Positions 25,463 to 35,166 are shown, counted from the first letter of the stretch. The stretch is DNA of 64,000 nt from Paraburkholderia rhynchosiae (GCF_002879865.1 NZ_PNXY01000017.1:62001-126000); one strand, 5' to 3'. Notes: generated by a model not told the origin, from the sequence alone. Made by a program: numbers and translations.

Positions 25463-26797
25463 TCAGTCGTGACGATGCACGATCTCGCCGTGACCATGAC
25501 CATGACCATGACCGTGGCCGTCATGGTCATGGTGGTGATGGTCGTGGTCGTCTTCGTCGAAATCCCACGCCGGGAACGGATCGGCAAACTGTTGCCAAGC
25601 TGGCGGTCCCAGCGCGTATTCGTCGTCGGTGAGCAGACACGCGTCGAACTTCGCTTTCCATACCAACGGGTCCATGCCCACGCCGATCATCACCAGCTCC
25701 TGGCGACGGTCGCCGATACTCGGATCGTCCGGCGCACCGTACCAGTCGGCAGCAATTTCGGCGGCCAGTTCGTCGTCGCCGTCTGGCCACTCGCTGCGAT
25801 CCTGGGCGGCCCACCACATGCCCGCCGGACCGTGGCGGCAAGCGCCGCCCGCCTGCGACAGCGAACCGGCGATATCGTTACGCGTCGCGAGCCAGAAAAA
25901 ACCCTTGCTGCGCAAGACGCCCTTCCATTCCTCGTGCAACAGCGCCCACAGACGTTCCGGATGAAACGGCCGGCGCGCGCGGTAAATGAAGTTGCCGATG
26001 CCGGACTCGTCCGCTTCGCCTTGATGGCTATGGCCATGCTCGTGGTCGTGCGCATGTTCGTCATTCAGCGACGCGAGCCAGCCGGGCGCACTCGACGCCT
26101 CGTCGAAATCGAAGCGCCCCGTGTTCAACACTTGCGCAAGCGGCACGTCGCCGAAGCGGCTCACCACCTGCACCGCGCGCGGATTGATGCGCGCGAGGAT
26201 GCGTTGCAGGCGCGTGAGTTCGTCGGCGCTCACGAGATCGGCTTTGTTCACCACCAGCACGTCGCAAAATTCAATTTGCTCGATCAGCAGCTCGACCAGC
26301 GTGCGGTCGTCTTCGTCGGTCGCGGCGATGCCGCGCTCGGCGAGCGCATCCGCGGAACCGTAATCGCGCAGGAAGTTGAACGCGTCGACCACGGTCACCA
26401 TCGTATCGAGCCGCGCGACGTCGGACAGCGACGCGCCGTCGTCGTCGACGAACATGAAGGTCTCGGCGATCGGCATTGGCTCGGCGACGCCGGTGGACTC
26501 GATCAGAATCGCGTCGAAGCGCCTTTCGGCGGCCAGCCGTTTGATTTCGACCAGCAAGTCGTCGCGCAGCGTGCAGCAGATGCAGCCGTTCGACAACTCG
26601 ACGAGATCCTCTTCGACATGCGAGAGCGCAGCGGCGTCGCGCACGAGCGTCGCGTCGATATTGACGGCGGCCAGATCGTTGACGATCACGGCCACGCGCA
26701 ACCCGGCGCGATTCGCGAGGATGTGATTGAGGAGCGTGGTCTTGCCGGCGCCCAGAAAACCGGAGAGCACGGTGACGGGCAATAGCGGCTGGTTCAT
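25463..26797 (-). CDS. COG0523 (CobW-like) GTPase with His-rich metal-binding tail
   Basis: The 444-residue G3E-family GTPase starts at the ATG at 26797 (MNQPLLPVTVLSGFLG). The P-loop is GFLGAGKT (13-20). The metal-site motif CICC is at residues 72-75, with Cys72, Cys74 and Cys75 matching the CxCC of zinc chaperones. The NKAD guanine-specificity motif follows. The last 30 residues are almost entirely His, Asp and Gly, and a second His/Asp stretch lies mid-protein. Such proteins deliver zinc or another metal when it is scarce. No Zur box is evident upstream. The frame upstream of 26797 lacks support. Confidence 0.9.
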   Translation of the reverse strand: MNQPLLPVTVLSGFLGAGKTTLLNHILANRAGLRVAVIVNDLAAVNIDATLVRDAAALSHVEEDLVELSNGCICCTLRDDLLVEIKRLAAERRFDAILIESTGVAEPMPIAETFMFVDDDGASLSDVARLDTMVTVVDAFNFLRDYGSADALAERGIAATDEDDRTLVELLIEQIEFCDVLVVNKADLVSADELTRLQRILARINPRAVQVVSRFGDVPLAQVLNTGRFDFDEASSAPGWLASLNDEHAHDHEHGHSHQGEADESGIGNFIYRARRPFHPERLWALLHEEWKGVLRSKGFFWLATRNDIAGSLSQAGGACRHGPAGMWWAAQDRSEWPDGDDELAAEIAADWYGAPDDPSIGDRRQELVMIGVGMDPLVWKAKFDACLLTDDEYALGPPAWQQFADPFPAWDFDEDDHDHHHHDHDGHGHGHGHGHGEIVHRHD

Positions 26798-26948
26798 CGC
26801 AGTACGGAAAACGAGAGAATTGGAAGGCGTGCCGGGCTTTACGTCGGACGATTGCGCAAGTGGAACGACGCTCGAGACGGTCGCGCCTCGGCGGCAGCAC
26901 GAAGCCGCATTGTGCATCAAAACGGAAAGCGACCGGGCGACGCGCCTG

Positions 26949-27395
26949 TTAGCGCGCGGCCGGCATCAGGTTCCACTTGCGTAGAATGGCGGCGATCTGC
27001 TGCGCGTACTTGTCGCGCAACGCGGGCGTTTCGGAGTGGTAAGAGCCGATGGCTTGCCACGTGTTGCCGTACTTGTTCATCTGACGGCGCAGGTGCCATG
27101 CAGCGATGTAGACGTTCTTGCACGGCTCCATTAGTGTGCCTTGCGAGATGCCGTATTGAGCGAGCGTGGGCAGGTGGATGGAGTTGATCTGCATCACGCC
27201 GTAGTCGGTCGAACCGTTCGCGTTCCTGTGCTGCGCGTCCGGCCGGTTATGCGATTCCTGCCAGGCGATAGCACGCAGAATCAGCGGATTGACCTTCTGA
27301 TACTTCGCCGCTTCGTCAAAGCAATCGGCGCGCGCCGACCCGGCTGCAGCCAATACGGTAAATCCTGCCAGAACGGTGACGAAGGTTCGTTTCAT
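26949..27395 (-). CDS. Small exported lytic transglycosylase
   Basis: The 148-residue protein has a signal peptide (cut after ARA near residue 23) and a SLT domain. The catalytic Glu47 lies in AIAWQESHN, and GSTDYGVMQINS follows. It is like the IpgF/VirB1 class of specialised transglycosylases that open peptidoglycan for envelope machines. It is divergent from the type II secretion locus, whose gspD starts about 520 bp away, so a role in assembling that apparatus is plausible but unproved. No strong ribosome site is visible. Confidence 0.88.
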   Translation of the reverse strand: MKRTFVTVLAGFTVLAAAGSARADCFDEAAKYQKVNPLILRAIAWQESHNRPDAQHRNANGSTDYGVMQINSIHLPTLAQYGISQGTLMEPCKNVYIAAWHLRRQMNKYGNTWQAIGSYHSETPALRDKYAQQIAAILRKWNLMPAAR

Positions 27396-27917
27396 CGGTC
27401 AAGACGACTAAGCAAACCGCAAGGGTAAGGGTTAGTAAGGCCTCGTATCGGCCATTGTTCAGCCGCAGGGAGCCGCGAAGTGCACTCTCGCCGGGGCGTT
27501 GACGGATCATCGGGGAAAACCCGCGTCGGCAACATCGAACCGGCGGCTTGAACGGCTCGTATGATACCGGCAGGCCGACACCCGTCAAGTTGGCTAACAG
27601 ACATAAGCGCGACATTAGCCCCGCATAAGTGCGCGAAAACGTGAGGCTATGCGTGCGTCGCCGCCCTCTGCATCGGCTTTCAATTGCTTGACGGTCGGGC
27701 CAGTTCCTCGAGGAATCGCACAAAGCCTTTCCTTTTGTGACAAATCAGACATGAAAAACTGTTACTGTTCATTTTTTTCGGACATCGGACGGCCAGCACT
27801 TTTGGGCGGTCTTCGCCCACCTGGCCCGCCGGCAGACCGACAGAACGGCGGCCTGCTCCGCTGTCCGGATTGCATGACCGCTGGCGGCTGGGGCTGCCGG
27901 CATCGACATTACATTCC
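27396..27917. other. Intergenic region between the transglycosylase and gspD
   Basis: This space must carry promoters in both directions. A possible gspD promoter is TTGACG near 27689 with an AGGAAT about 17 bp on. I see no palindromes, tRNA or gene-like frame. Confidence 0.4.
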
Positions 27918-30302
27918 ATGAGAAGAAATCGTATGGCTTTGCGTCGCGTCGCAACGGCGTTGCTGGTGGCTGGATTGATCACCGCACAGACGGCACAGGC
28001 ACAGGTGACCCTCAACTTCGTCAACGCCGATATTGATCAGGTGGCCAAGGCGATCGGCGCGGCGACCGGCAAGACGATCATCGTCGACCCGCGCGTGAAA
28101 GGTCAGTTGAATCTCGTGTCGGAAAATGCAGTGCCTGAGGACCAGGCGCTGAAGACGTTGCAATCCGCGCTGCGCATGCAGGGCTTTGCCCTGGTCCAGG
28201 ATCACGGCGTACTGAAAGTCGTGCCCGAAGCCGACGCCAAATTGCAGGGCGTGCCGACCTACGTCGGCAACACGCCGACCGCCCGGGGTGACCAGGTGGT
28301 CACACAGGTGTTCGTGCTGAAGAACGAATCGGCGAACAATCTGTTGCCGGTGCTGCGCCCGCTGATCTCGCCGAACAATACCGTGGCCGCCTACCCGGCC
28401 AACAACACGATCGTCGTGACTGACTACGCGGACAATGTGCGGCGTATCGCGCAGATCATCGCCGGCGTGGATACGGCGGCGGGTCAGTCGGTGTCGGTCG
28501 TGCAACTGAAAAATGCGAACGCGCTCGACATCGCCACGCAACTGAACAAGATGCTGGACCCCGGCGCGATCGGCAGCACCGACGCCACGCTGAAAGTGTC
28601 GATCACCGCCGACCCGCGCACCAATTCGCTGCTGATCCGCGCGTCGAACGGCGCGCGTCTCGCCGCCGCAAGGACGCTCGCGCGCGAACTGGACGCGCCG
28701 ACCAACATGCCTGGCAACATGCACGTTGTGCCGCTGCGCAACGCCGAGGCGACGAAGCTCGCGAAGACCTTGCGCGGCATGCTCGGCAAAGGCGGCGAAA
28801 CGGGCTCGTCGGGTGGCTCGAACGAAGCGAACTCGTTCAACCAGACCGGCGCCGGTGCGCTCGGCGGCAACAACTCGACCGGCACATCCGGTACGCCGCC
28901 GCTGCCGTCGGGCGGAATGAGCAGCAGTTCGATGTCCTCGCCGATGGGCGGCGCCGGCGCCGGCGCGGGCGGATACGGTTCGAACAACGCGGCTTCTTCG
29001 GGCGGCCTGCTCGGCAGCGACAAGGAGAAGACCGACGAAAATCAGCCGGGCGGCATGATCCAGGCGGACTCCGCGACCAACTCCCTGATCATCACGGCGT
29101 CCGAGCCGGTGTACCGCAATCTGCGTGCAGTCATCGACCAGCTCGACGCGCGCCGCGCGCAGGTTTATATCGAGGCGCTGATCGTCGAGCTGAATTCGAA
29201 CACGAGCGGCAACTTGGGCATTCAGTGGCAGGTCGCGAACAATTCGCTGTTTGCCGGCACCAATCTCGCCACCGGTTCCAGCAACAGCATCATCAACCTG
29301 ACGGCGGCGGCCGCGGCGGCCGGCACCACCGGCGGTCTCGCCACGGCGCTCGGCTCGGGTCTCCAGCAGGGGCTGAACGTCGGCTGGATTCACAACATTT
29401 TCGGCGTGCAGGGACTCGGCGCGCTGCTGCAGGCGCTCTCGCAGAGTGCCGACGCGAACGTGCTGTCCACGCCTAACCTGATCACGCTCGACAATGAGGA
29501 AGCGAAGATCGTCGTCGGTACGAACGTGCCTATCCAGACGGGCTCGTATTCGAATCTGACGAGCGGCACGGCGAGCGCGGCGTTCAACACGTACGACCGC
29601 GTCGACGTGGGCTTGACGCTGCACGTCAAACCGCAGATCACCGACGGCGGCATCCTGAAGCTGCAGCTTTACACAGAAGACTCCGCGATCGTGAACGGCA
29701 CGACCAACGCGACGACCAACCCAGCCGGCCCGCAGTTCACCAAGCGTTCGATTCAGTCGACAGTGCTCGCCGATAACGGCGAGATCATCGTGCTTGGCGG
29801 CCTGATGCAGGACAACTACCAGGTCAGCAACAGCAAGGTGCCGCTGCTAGGCGACATCCCGTGGATAGGTCAGTTGTTCCGTTCCGAACAGAAGAACCGC
29901 AACAAGACCAACCTGATGGTGTTTCTGCGCCCTGTGATCATTAACGACCGCGATACCGCGCAGGCTGTCACGTCGAATCGTTACGACTATATTCAAGGTG
30001 TGCAGGGGGCGTACCGGCAGGACAACAACCTGATGAAGGACAAGGACGATCCGGTGGTTCCGCCGATGCCCGTCGGCCCGAGCCAGGGCGGTTCGCCGTT
30101 GAATCTGTTCGATCTCGATCAGATGCGTCGTCAGCAGATGCAGCCGCCTCAGGCTCAGCCGCGCTCGTCCACCCCGCAACCGAACGGAGCGCCGACGATG
30201 ACGCCCGGTACAGTGCCCGCCGCGCCCGCGGTGAACGGCGGCGTCCAGAGCAATCCGGTGCCGGCCGCGCCGTCTACCGCATCACGAGGAGTTCAGCCGT
30301 GA
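27918..30302 (+). CDS. gspD: Type II secretion secretin GspD
   Basis: The outer-membrane secretin has 794 residues from 27918; ATG at 27933, with AGAAGAAA upstream, is an equally good start. The signal peptide ends AQA-Q. The N0 domain (VTLNFVNADIDQVAKAIG) is followed by N1-N3 repeats and the secretin core, with VPLLGDIPWIGQLFR near the end. A Gly/Ser/Asn-rich insertion (about residues 293-378) lies within N3, where GspD proteins vary. The tail is Pro/Gln-rich. It multimerises into the exit channel. Its stop overlaps the gspE start by four bases. Confidence 0.95.
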   Translation: MRRNRMALRRVATALLVAGLITAQTAQAQVTLNFVNADIDQVAKAIGAATGKTIIVDPRVKGQLNLVSENAVPEDQALKTLQSALRMQGFALVQDHGVLKVVPEADAKLQGVPTYVGNTPTARGDQVVTQVFVLKNESANNLLPVLRPLISPNNTVAAYPANNTIVVTDYADNVRRIAQIIAGVDTAAGQSVSVVQLKNANALDIATQLNKMLDPGAIGSTDATLKVSITADPRTNSLLIRASNGARLAAARTLARELDAPTNMPGNMHVVPLRNAEATKLAKTLRGMLGKGGETGSSGGSNEANSFNQTGAGALGGNNSTGTSGTPPLPSGGMSSSSMSSPMGGAGAGAGGYGSNNAASSGGLLGSDKEKTDENQPGGMIQADSATNSLIITASEPVYRNLRAVIDQLDARRAQVYIEALIVELNSNTSGNLGIQWQVANNSLFAGTNLATGSSNSIINLTAAAAAAGTTGGLATALGSGLQQGLNVGWIHNIFGVQGLGALLQALSQSADANVLSTPNLITLDNEEAKIVVGTNVPIQTGSYSNLTSGTASAAFNTYDRVDVGLTLHVKPQITDGGILKLQLYTEDSAIVNGTTNATTNPAGPQFTKRSIQSTVLADNGEIIVLGGLMQDNYQVSNSKVPLLGDIPWIGQLFRSEQKNRNKTNLMVFLRPVIINDRDTAQAVTSNRYDYIQGVQGAYRQDNNLMKDKDDPVVPPMPVGPSQGGSPLNLFDLDQMRRQQMQPPQAQPRSSTPQPNGAPTMTPGTVPAAPAVNGGVQSNPVPAAPSTASRGVQP

Positions 30303-31858
30303 ATACGCCGTCCATGCCGCCGTCAGCCTCAACGTCGCCGGCATCCGCGCGGGCTGCCGGGCTCCCGCCGGCGGCAATGGCAGAGCACGCGCAGCAGGCC
30401 GAACGCGCAGCGCCGTCGGCCATCGCCGCCCGGCTCGTGCCGTATGGCTTTGCGCGCAGCGGCCAGATTCTGGTCGCGCACCAGCACGTCGACAGCCTTG
30501 AAGTCTGGATCAGCGAGCGCACCAGTGAAGCCGCGCTCGCCGAAGTCACGCGCAACTTCGGCGCGGTGTCGGTGGTGCGTTTGCCCGCCGACGAGCTCGC
30601 CCAGGCCATCAACCAGGCGTATGCGCGCCACGATGGCAGCGCGGCGCAAGTGGTCGGCGAAGTGGAAGGCGAAGTCGATCTGTCGCGTTTGATGCAGGAC
30701 ATTCCCGAAGTCGAAGACCTGCTGGAATCGGAAGACGACGCGCCGATTATCCGCATGATCAACGCGCTGCTCACCCAAGCGGCACGCGAACAGGCGTCGG
30801 ACATTCACATCGAGCCATTCGAAACATCGTCGGTGGTGCGGTTTCGGGTCGACGGTACGCTGCGCGACGTCGTGCGTCCAAAGAAAGCGCTGCACGGCGC
30901 GCTGATTTCGCGGATCAAGATCATGGCGCAGCTCGATATCGCCGAGAAGCGTCTGCCGCAAGACGGCCGTATCACGCTGCGCGTGGGCGGGCGTCCGGTC
31001 GACGTGCGCGTATCGACGCTGCCGACCGGCCACGGCGAGCGCGCGGTGTTGCGTCTGCTGGAAAAGGATGCAACGCGCCTGAACCTCGAAGCGCTCGGCA
31101 TGGGTTCGGACACGCTTGCCAGGTTCGACAAGCTGATCGGCAGGCCGCACGGCATCGTGCTGGTGACGGGTCCGACCGGCTCGGGCAAGACGACCACGCT
31201 GTACGCATCGATGTCGCGGCTCGAAACGGCGACCACCAACATCATGACGGTGGAAGACCCGATCGAATACGACCTGTCGGGCATTGGTCAGACCCAGGTC
31301 AACGAGCGGATCGGCATGAGCTTTGCGCGCGCGCTACGTTCGATTCTGCGGCAGGATCCGGACATCATCATGATCGGTGAAATCCGCGACCTCGAAACCG
31401 CGCAGATCGCGGTGCAGGCTTCGCTCACCGGCCACCTCGTGCTGGCCACGCTGCATACCAACGACGCGGCATCCGCCGTCACGCGTTTGACCGACATGGG
31501 CGTCGAGCCGTATCTGCTCGCGTCGTCGTTGCTCGGCGTGCTGGCGCAACGGCTCGTGCGGCGCCTGTGTCCGGTGTGCCGCGAACAGCGTGTCGAAGAA
31601 GACGGCCGCGTGCATTGGCATCCGGTAGGTTGCGACAAGTGCGGTCAGTCCGGCTATGCGGGCCGGCGCGGCGTGTACGAACTGCTGCTTATCGACGACG
31701 AAATCCGCACGCTGATTCACCGCAATGCGTCCGATGCGGAAATCCTCACGGCAGGCCGTGCGCAAGGCATGCTCACGCTGCGTGAAGACGCGGAGCGCTG
31801 GCTCGCGTCGGGGCTGACGTCGCTTGAAGAAGTGATCCGCGTGACGGGCGGAGCATAA
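30299..31858 (+). CDS. gspE: Type II secretion ATPase GspE
   Basis: The 519-residue cytoplasmic ATPase starts at GTG (30299), overlapping the gspD stop. Walker A is TGPTGSGKTTTLYA near residue 287. The Asp box is VEDPIEYD and Walker B is IIMIGEIRDLETAQ. A tetracysteine zinc finger (CPVC and CDKC near residues 425 and 446) follows, as in GspE and absent from many PilT proteins. It drives pseudopilus growth with GspF and GspL. The first 40 residues are Ala/Pro-rich. It is the second gene of the gspD-E-F unit. Confidence 0.95.
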   Translation: MNTPSMPPSASTSPASARAAGLPPAAMAEHAQQAERAAPSAIAARLVPYGFARSGQILVAHQHVDSLEVWISERTSEAALAEVTRNFGAVSVVRLPADELAQAINQAYARHDGSAAQVVGEVEGEVDLSRLMQDIPEVEDLLESEDDAPIIRMINALLTQAAREQASDIHIEPFETSSVVRFRVDGTLRDVVRPKKALHGALISRIKIMAQLDIAEKRLPQDGRITLRVGGRPVDVRVSTLPTGHGERAVLRLLEKDATRLNLEALGMGSDTLARFDKLIGRPHGIVLVTGPTGSGKTTTLYASMSRLETATTNIMTVEDPIEYDLSGIGQTQVNERIGMSFARALRSILRQDPDIIMIGEIRDLETAQIAVQASLTGHLVLATLHTNDAASAVTRLTDMGVEPYLLASSLLGVLAQRLVRRLCPVCREQRVEEDGRVHWHPVGCDKCGQSGYAGRRGVYELLLIDDEIRTLIHRNASDAEILTAGRAQGMLTLREDAERWLASGLTSLEEVIRVTGGA

Positions 31859-31862
31859 GCGC

Positions 31863-33080
31863 ATGCCGGCATTTCGTTTTGAAGCGATCGACGCAGCGGG
31901 CAAGGCGCAGAAAGGCGTGCTCGATGCCGACAGCGCGCGCGGCGCCCGCACCAATCTGCGTTCGCAGGGGCTTACGCCGCTCGTCGTCGAACCGGCGGCC
32001 ACGCGCACGCGCGGCGAGCGCAATCAACGGCTGTCGTTGGGGCGGCGGTTGTCACAGCGCGAGCAGGCGATTCTCACGCGTCAGCTGGCCAGCCTGCTGA
32101 TTGCCGGCCTGCCGCTCGACGAAGCGCTCTCCGTGCTCACCGAGCAATCGGAACGCGACTACATTCGCGAGCTGATGGCCTCGATTCGCGCGGAAGTGCT
32201 CGGCGGTCATTCGCTCGCGAATGCACTGACGCAGCATCCGAAAGACTTCCCCGAGATTTATCGCGCGCTGGTTGCGGCTGGGGAACATACCGGCAAGCTA
32301 GGACTCGTGCTGTCGCGTCTTGCCGACTACATCGAGCAACGCAACGCGCTCAAGCAGAAGATCGTGCTCGCGTTCACGTACCCAACCATCGTCACGATCA
32401 TCGCGCTCGGCATCGTCACATTTCTGTTGAGCTATGTGGTGCCGCAAGTGGTCAACGTATTCGCGAGCACCAAGCAGCAACTGCCCTTTCTCACGATCAT
32501 GATGATGGCGCTGTCCGGTTTCGTGCGGAATTGGTGGTGGGCGGTGCTGATCGCAGTGGCGATACTTTCTTATGCGGTGCGCTCGACGCTAAGACAAACC
32601 GGCCCGCGCCTCGCCTTCGACCGCTGGCTTCTCACCGCCCCGCTGCTCGGCAAACTCGTGCGCGGCTACAACACCGTGCGCTTTGCAAGCACGCTCGGCA
32701 TTCTGACGGCGGCCGGCGTGCCGATTCTGCGCGCGCTGCAGGCCGCAGCCGAAACACTCAGCAACACGGCGATGCGCGGCAACATCGACGATGCGATCGT
32801 GCGCGTGCGCGAAGGCACGTCGCTGTCGCGCGCGCTCGGCAATACGAAGACGTTCCCGCCGGTGCTGGTTCACCTGATCCGTTCCGGCGAAGCGACGGGC
32901 GACGTGACGACCATGCTCGACCGCGCGGCCGACGGCGAAGCGCGCGAACTCGAGCGCCGCACGATGTTCCTGACGAGTCTGCTGGAGCCGCTGCTGATTC
33001 TGGCGATGGGCGGCGTGGTGCTGGTGATCGTGCTGGCGGTGATGCTGCCGATCATCGAATTGAACAACCTGGTGCAGTGA
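31863..33080 (+). CDS. gspF: Type II secretion inner-membrane protein GspF
   Basis: The 405-residue polytopic protein has two repeated GspF cytoplasmic domains. Three to four membrane helices lie near residues 170, 220 and 380. Family blocks are RQLASLLIAGLPLDEALSVL and, in the second repeat, RFASTLGILTAAGVPILRAL. It starts 4 bp after gspE. It anchors the pseudopilus assembly platform. It is the last gene before the inverted gspC. Confidence 0.95.
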   Translation: MPAFRFEAIDAAGKAQKGVLDADSARGARTNLRSQGLTPLVVEPAATRTRGERNQRLSLGRRLSQREQAILTRQLASLLIAGLPLDEALSVLTEQSERDYIRELMASIRAEVLGGHSLANALTQHPKDFPEIYRALVAAGEHTGKLGLVLSRLADYIEQRNALKQKIVLAFTYPTIVTIIALGIVTFLLSYVVPQVVNVFASTKQQLPFLTIMMMALSGFVRNWWWAVLIAVAILSYAVRSTLRQTGPRLAFDRWLLTAPLLGKLVRGYNTVRFASTLGILTAAGVPILRALQAAAETLSNTAMRGNIDDAIVRVREGTSLSRALGNTKTFPPVLVHLIRSGEATGDVTTMLDRAADGEARELERRTMFLTSLLEPLLILAMGGVVLVIVLAVMLPIIELNNLVQ

Positions 33081-33132
33081 CGCGAGATTACGCGGGAGCC
33101 GCGCTGTCGGCCGACAGCGAAGCAACATGCAC

Positions 33133-33157
33133 TTGGCTTGGCTTGGCTTGGCTTGGC
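33133..33157. repeat. Five tandem TTGGC pentamers
   Basis: Five perfect copies sit between the convergent gspF and gspC stops, one base beyond the gspC stop codon. Copy changes would not alter either protein. Confidence 0.85.
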
Positions 33158-33158
33158 T

Positions 33159-33581
33159 TCAGCGAACGTAGATCGTAGGACCCGCGGCGTTGGCCGGCAG
33201 GAACACTTCGGAATGCGCGCCATTGCGATCGATGACGATCGAGCGCGCACGAACTTCGGAGAGTTTGGCGCCTTGCATCAGCGCGCTGCCGAGCGACACC
33301 GCACGCGGCGGTTCGCCGCCCACGCTGACGATGGCCGCCGCGCCTTTACGCAGAGCGAGGATGCCGAACAGATGCACGTCCTGGTTGGCGCTGCGCGTGA
33401 GCTGCCCGCCGAACAGCGTCGCGGCCTGATCGGTCGAGACTTGCGCGTGCGCGGCCGCTGCGGGCAACGGGGCGCCGGACATCGTGGTGAGCGTGATGAT
33501 CCAGTAGGTCAGCGTCGCGCAGAACACGGCGAAAAGCGCTAGCGACAGAAGGCGGATTTGGATGGCGTTCATGCGCATCAT
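33159..33581 (-). CDS. gspC: Short GspC-like protein, opposite strand to the operon
   Basis: The 140-residue bitopic protein has an N-terminal cytoplasmic stub and a membrane helix at about residues 10-32. A periplasmic homology region follows (LFGILALRKGAAAIVSVGGEPPRAVSLGSALM, shortened here to the block LFGILALRKG and what follows). The PDZ or coiled-coil domain seen in many GspC proteins is absent. GspC links the inner platform to GspD. It lies between gspF and gspG but reads the other way, as I recall for other Burkholderia gsp loci. Start codons at 33581, 33578 or 33572 are possible. Confidence 0.82.
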   Translation of the reverse strand: MMRMNAIQIRLLSLALFAVFCATLTYWIITLTTMSGAPLPAAAAHAQVSTDQAATLFGGQLTRSANQDVHLFGILALRKGAAAIVSVGGEPPRAVSLGSALMQGAKLSEVRARSIVIDRNGAHSEVFLPANAAGPTIYVR

Positions 33582-33729
33582 TGTACGGACTATTGTGAAA
33601 ATTGCGTTGAGTTCAAAGCCTTCAACTGCATGACATTAAAATGACCGGCCGGGCGCGTTTCATGGCACCGAAAGTGTCAGGCGCGAATCCCGCCCAGTCG
33701 AAAATTCACCCGAAAAGAGGTAGCAAGCT

Positions 33730-34194
33730 ATGCAACTGTCGACCACTCGCCGCACAGAAATCGCGGGTCCGCGCAGCCGTCGTCAACGCGGCTTCACGCT
33801 GATCGAAATCATGGTCGTGATTGCGATTCTCGGCATTCTGGCCGCGTTGATCGTGCCGAAAATCATGAGCCGTCCAGACGAAGCGCGGCGCGTTGCCGCG
33901 AAGCAGGACATCGGCACCGTGATGCAAGCGCTCAAGCTTTATCGTCTGGACAACGGCCGTTATCCGACTCAGGAGCAAGGCCTGCGCGCGTTGATCGAAA
34001 AACCGGCGACCGATCCGGTGCCGAACAACTGGAAGGACGGCGGCTACCTCGAACGTCTGCCGAACGATCCGTGGGGCAACGGCTATCAGTATCTGAATCC
34101 AGGCGTGCATGGAGAGATCGACGTGTTCAGTTATGGCGCAGACGGCAAGGCGGGCGGCGAAGGCAATGACGCCGATGTGGGCTCGTGGCAATAG
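33730..34194 (+). CDS. gspG: Major pseudopilin GspG
   Basis: The 154-residue protein has a prepilin cleavage site G-FTLIE (Gly near residue 22) and Glu5 of the mature chain. The N-terminal hydrophobic helix is MVVIAILGILAALIVPKIM. The C-terminal block NDPWGNGYQYLNPG binds calcium in GspG proteins. A 20-residue basic leader precedes the cleavage site, longer than the usual 6-8. AGAGG lies before the ATG. It opens the second gsp unit (G to N). Confidence 0.95.
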   Translation: MQLSTTRRTEIAGPRSRRQRGFTLIEIMVVIAILGILAALIVPKIMSRPDEARRVAAKQDIGTVMQALKLYRLDNGRYPTQEQGLRALIEKPATDPVPNNWKDGGYLERLPNDPWGNGYQYLNPGVHGEIDVFSYGADGKAGGEGNDADVGSWQ

Positions 34195-34748
34195 ACGATA
34201 GGAATGTGTGGGCAAGTACGAACCCGCCGCCGCGTGCGGCGGCCGCGGCTGCGCGCGTGCGTGGCCGCGGCAGCCTGAGCACAAGCAAGGGCCGTCGACG
34301 TGCGGCGGGCTTCACGCTGCTGGAGATGATGGTGGTGCTGGTGATTGCGGGCTTGCTCGTATCCCTGACCGCATTGACGATGACGCGCAATCCACGCACC
34401 GATCTGAACGAGGAAGCGCAGCGTCTCGCGCTGCTGTTCGAATCGGCCGGCGACGAAGCGCAGGTGCGCGCGCGTCCAATCGCGTGGCAACCGACCGAAG
34501 GCGGCTTTCGTTTCGACATGCGTACAGAAGACGGCTGGCGTCCGTTGCGCGACGATCTGCTCAAGCCTCGTCCATGGGAAGGCGGCGTAACGGGCGTGAC
34601 GATCGACTATCCCGGTTCGAACTCACAGGCGAGCCGCGTCGTATTCGGCACAGAAGCGATCGACGTGCCGGTGCGCATCACGCTGTTCTCCACTGCGGGG
34701 CGCGCGACCATCGTTGGCACCGGCAATGGCCGCTACGAGGTGCACTGA
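34185..34748 (+). CDS. gspH: Minor pseudopilin GspH
   Basis: The 187-residue protein has a prepilin site AAG-FTLLEMMVVLVIAG at about residue 42. The leader before it is unusually long and rich in Ala/Arg, so the true start may be further in. The mature part has the GspH beta-rich fold (GFRFDMRTEDGWRPLRDD). It overlaps gspG by 10 bp. Minor pseudopilins H, I, J and K form the pseudopilus tip. Confidence 0.88.
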   Translation: MAIDDRNVWASTNPPPRAAAAAARVRGRGSLSTSKGRRRAAGFTLLEMMVVLVIAGLLVSLTALTMTRNPRTDLNEEAQRLALLFESAGDEAQVRARPIAWQPTEGGFRFDMRTEDGWRPLRDDLLKPRPWEGGVTGVTIDYPGSNSQASRVVFGTEAIDVPVRITLFSTAGRATIVGTGNGRYEVH

Positions 34749-34749
34749 C

Positions 34750-35166
34750 ATGCGTCGTTGCAGCAGCACGGTGGTTCGCGAAACCGCCAGCCGCGGCGAG
34801 CGCGGTTTTACGATGATCGAAGTGCTCGTCGCGCTGGCGATCATCGCGGTGGCGTTGGCCGCATCGTTGCGCGCGGTCGGCAGTCTCGCGAGCGGCGAGG
34901 CCGATCTTCATCGGCGCTTGCTGGCCGGCTGGAGCGCTGACAACACACTCGCGCAATTGCGTCTGACGCACGCGTGGCCCAACGTCGGCTCCACGAGTTT
35001 TGATTGTTCGCAAGGCAATTTGCAGTTGATCTGTACCGAGCATGTGACGGCGACCCCGAACCCGGTGTTTCGTCGAGTGGAAGTGATGGTGACGATGCCG
35101 GGCCGTTCCGGCAATCTCGCCCAGATGGTTACGGTGGTCGCGAATGAAAACAACCGTTCGCTCTAA
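34750..35166 (+). CDS. gspI: Minor pseudopilin GspI
   Basis: The 138-residue protein from ATG 34750 begins one base after the gspH stop; an ATG at 34714 inside gspH is the alternative. The prepilin site is ERG-FTMIEVLVALAI. The mature domain is short, with the GspI pattern LLAGWSADNTLAQLRL near residue 56. It overlaps gspJ by 23 bp. Confidence 0.9.
   Translation: MRRCSSTVVRETASRGERGFTMIEVLVALAIIAVALAASLRAVGSLASGEADLHRRLLAGWSADNTLAQLRLTHAWPNVGSTSFDCSQGNLQLICTEHVTATPNPVFRRVEVMVTMPGRSGNLAQMVTVVANENNRSL

Noticed and set aside
25469..26785. Long plus-strand open frame (438 codons) opposite the COG0523 GTPase
   Set aside because: It is antisense to a clearly recognised gene and its residues show no family pattern.
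27909..29624. Long minus-strand open frame (571 codons) opposite gspD
   Set aside because: Antisense shadow of a well-supported secretin gene; Arg/His-rich.
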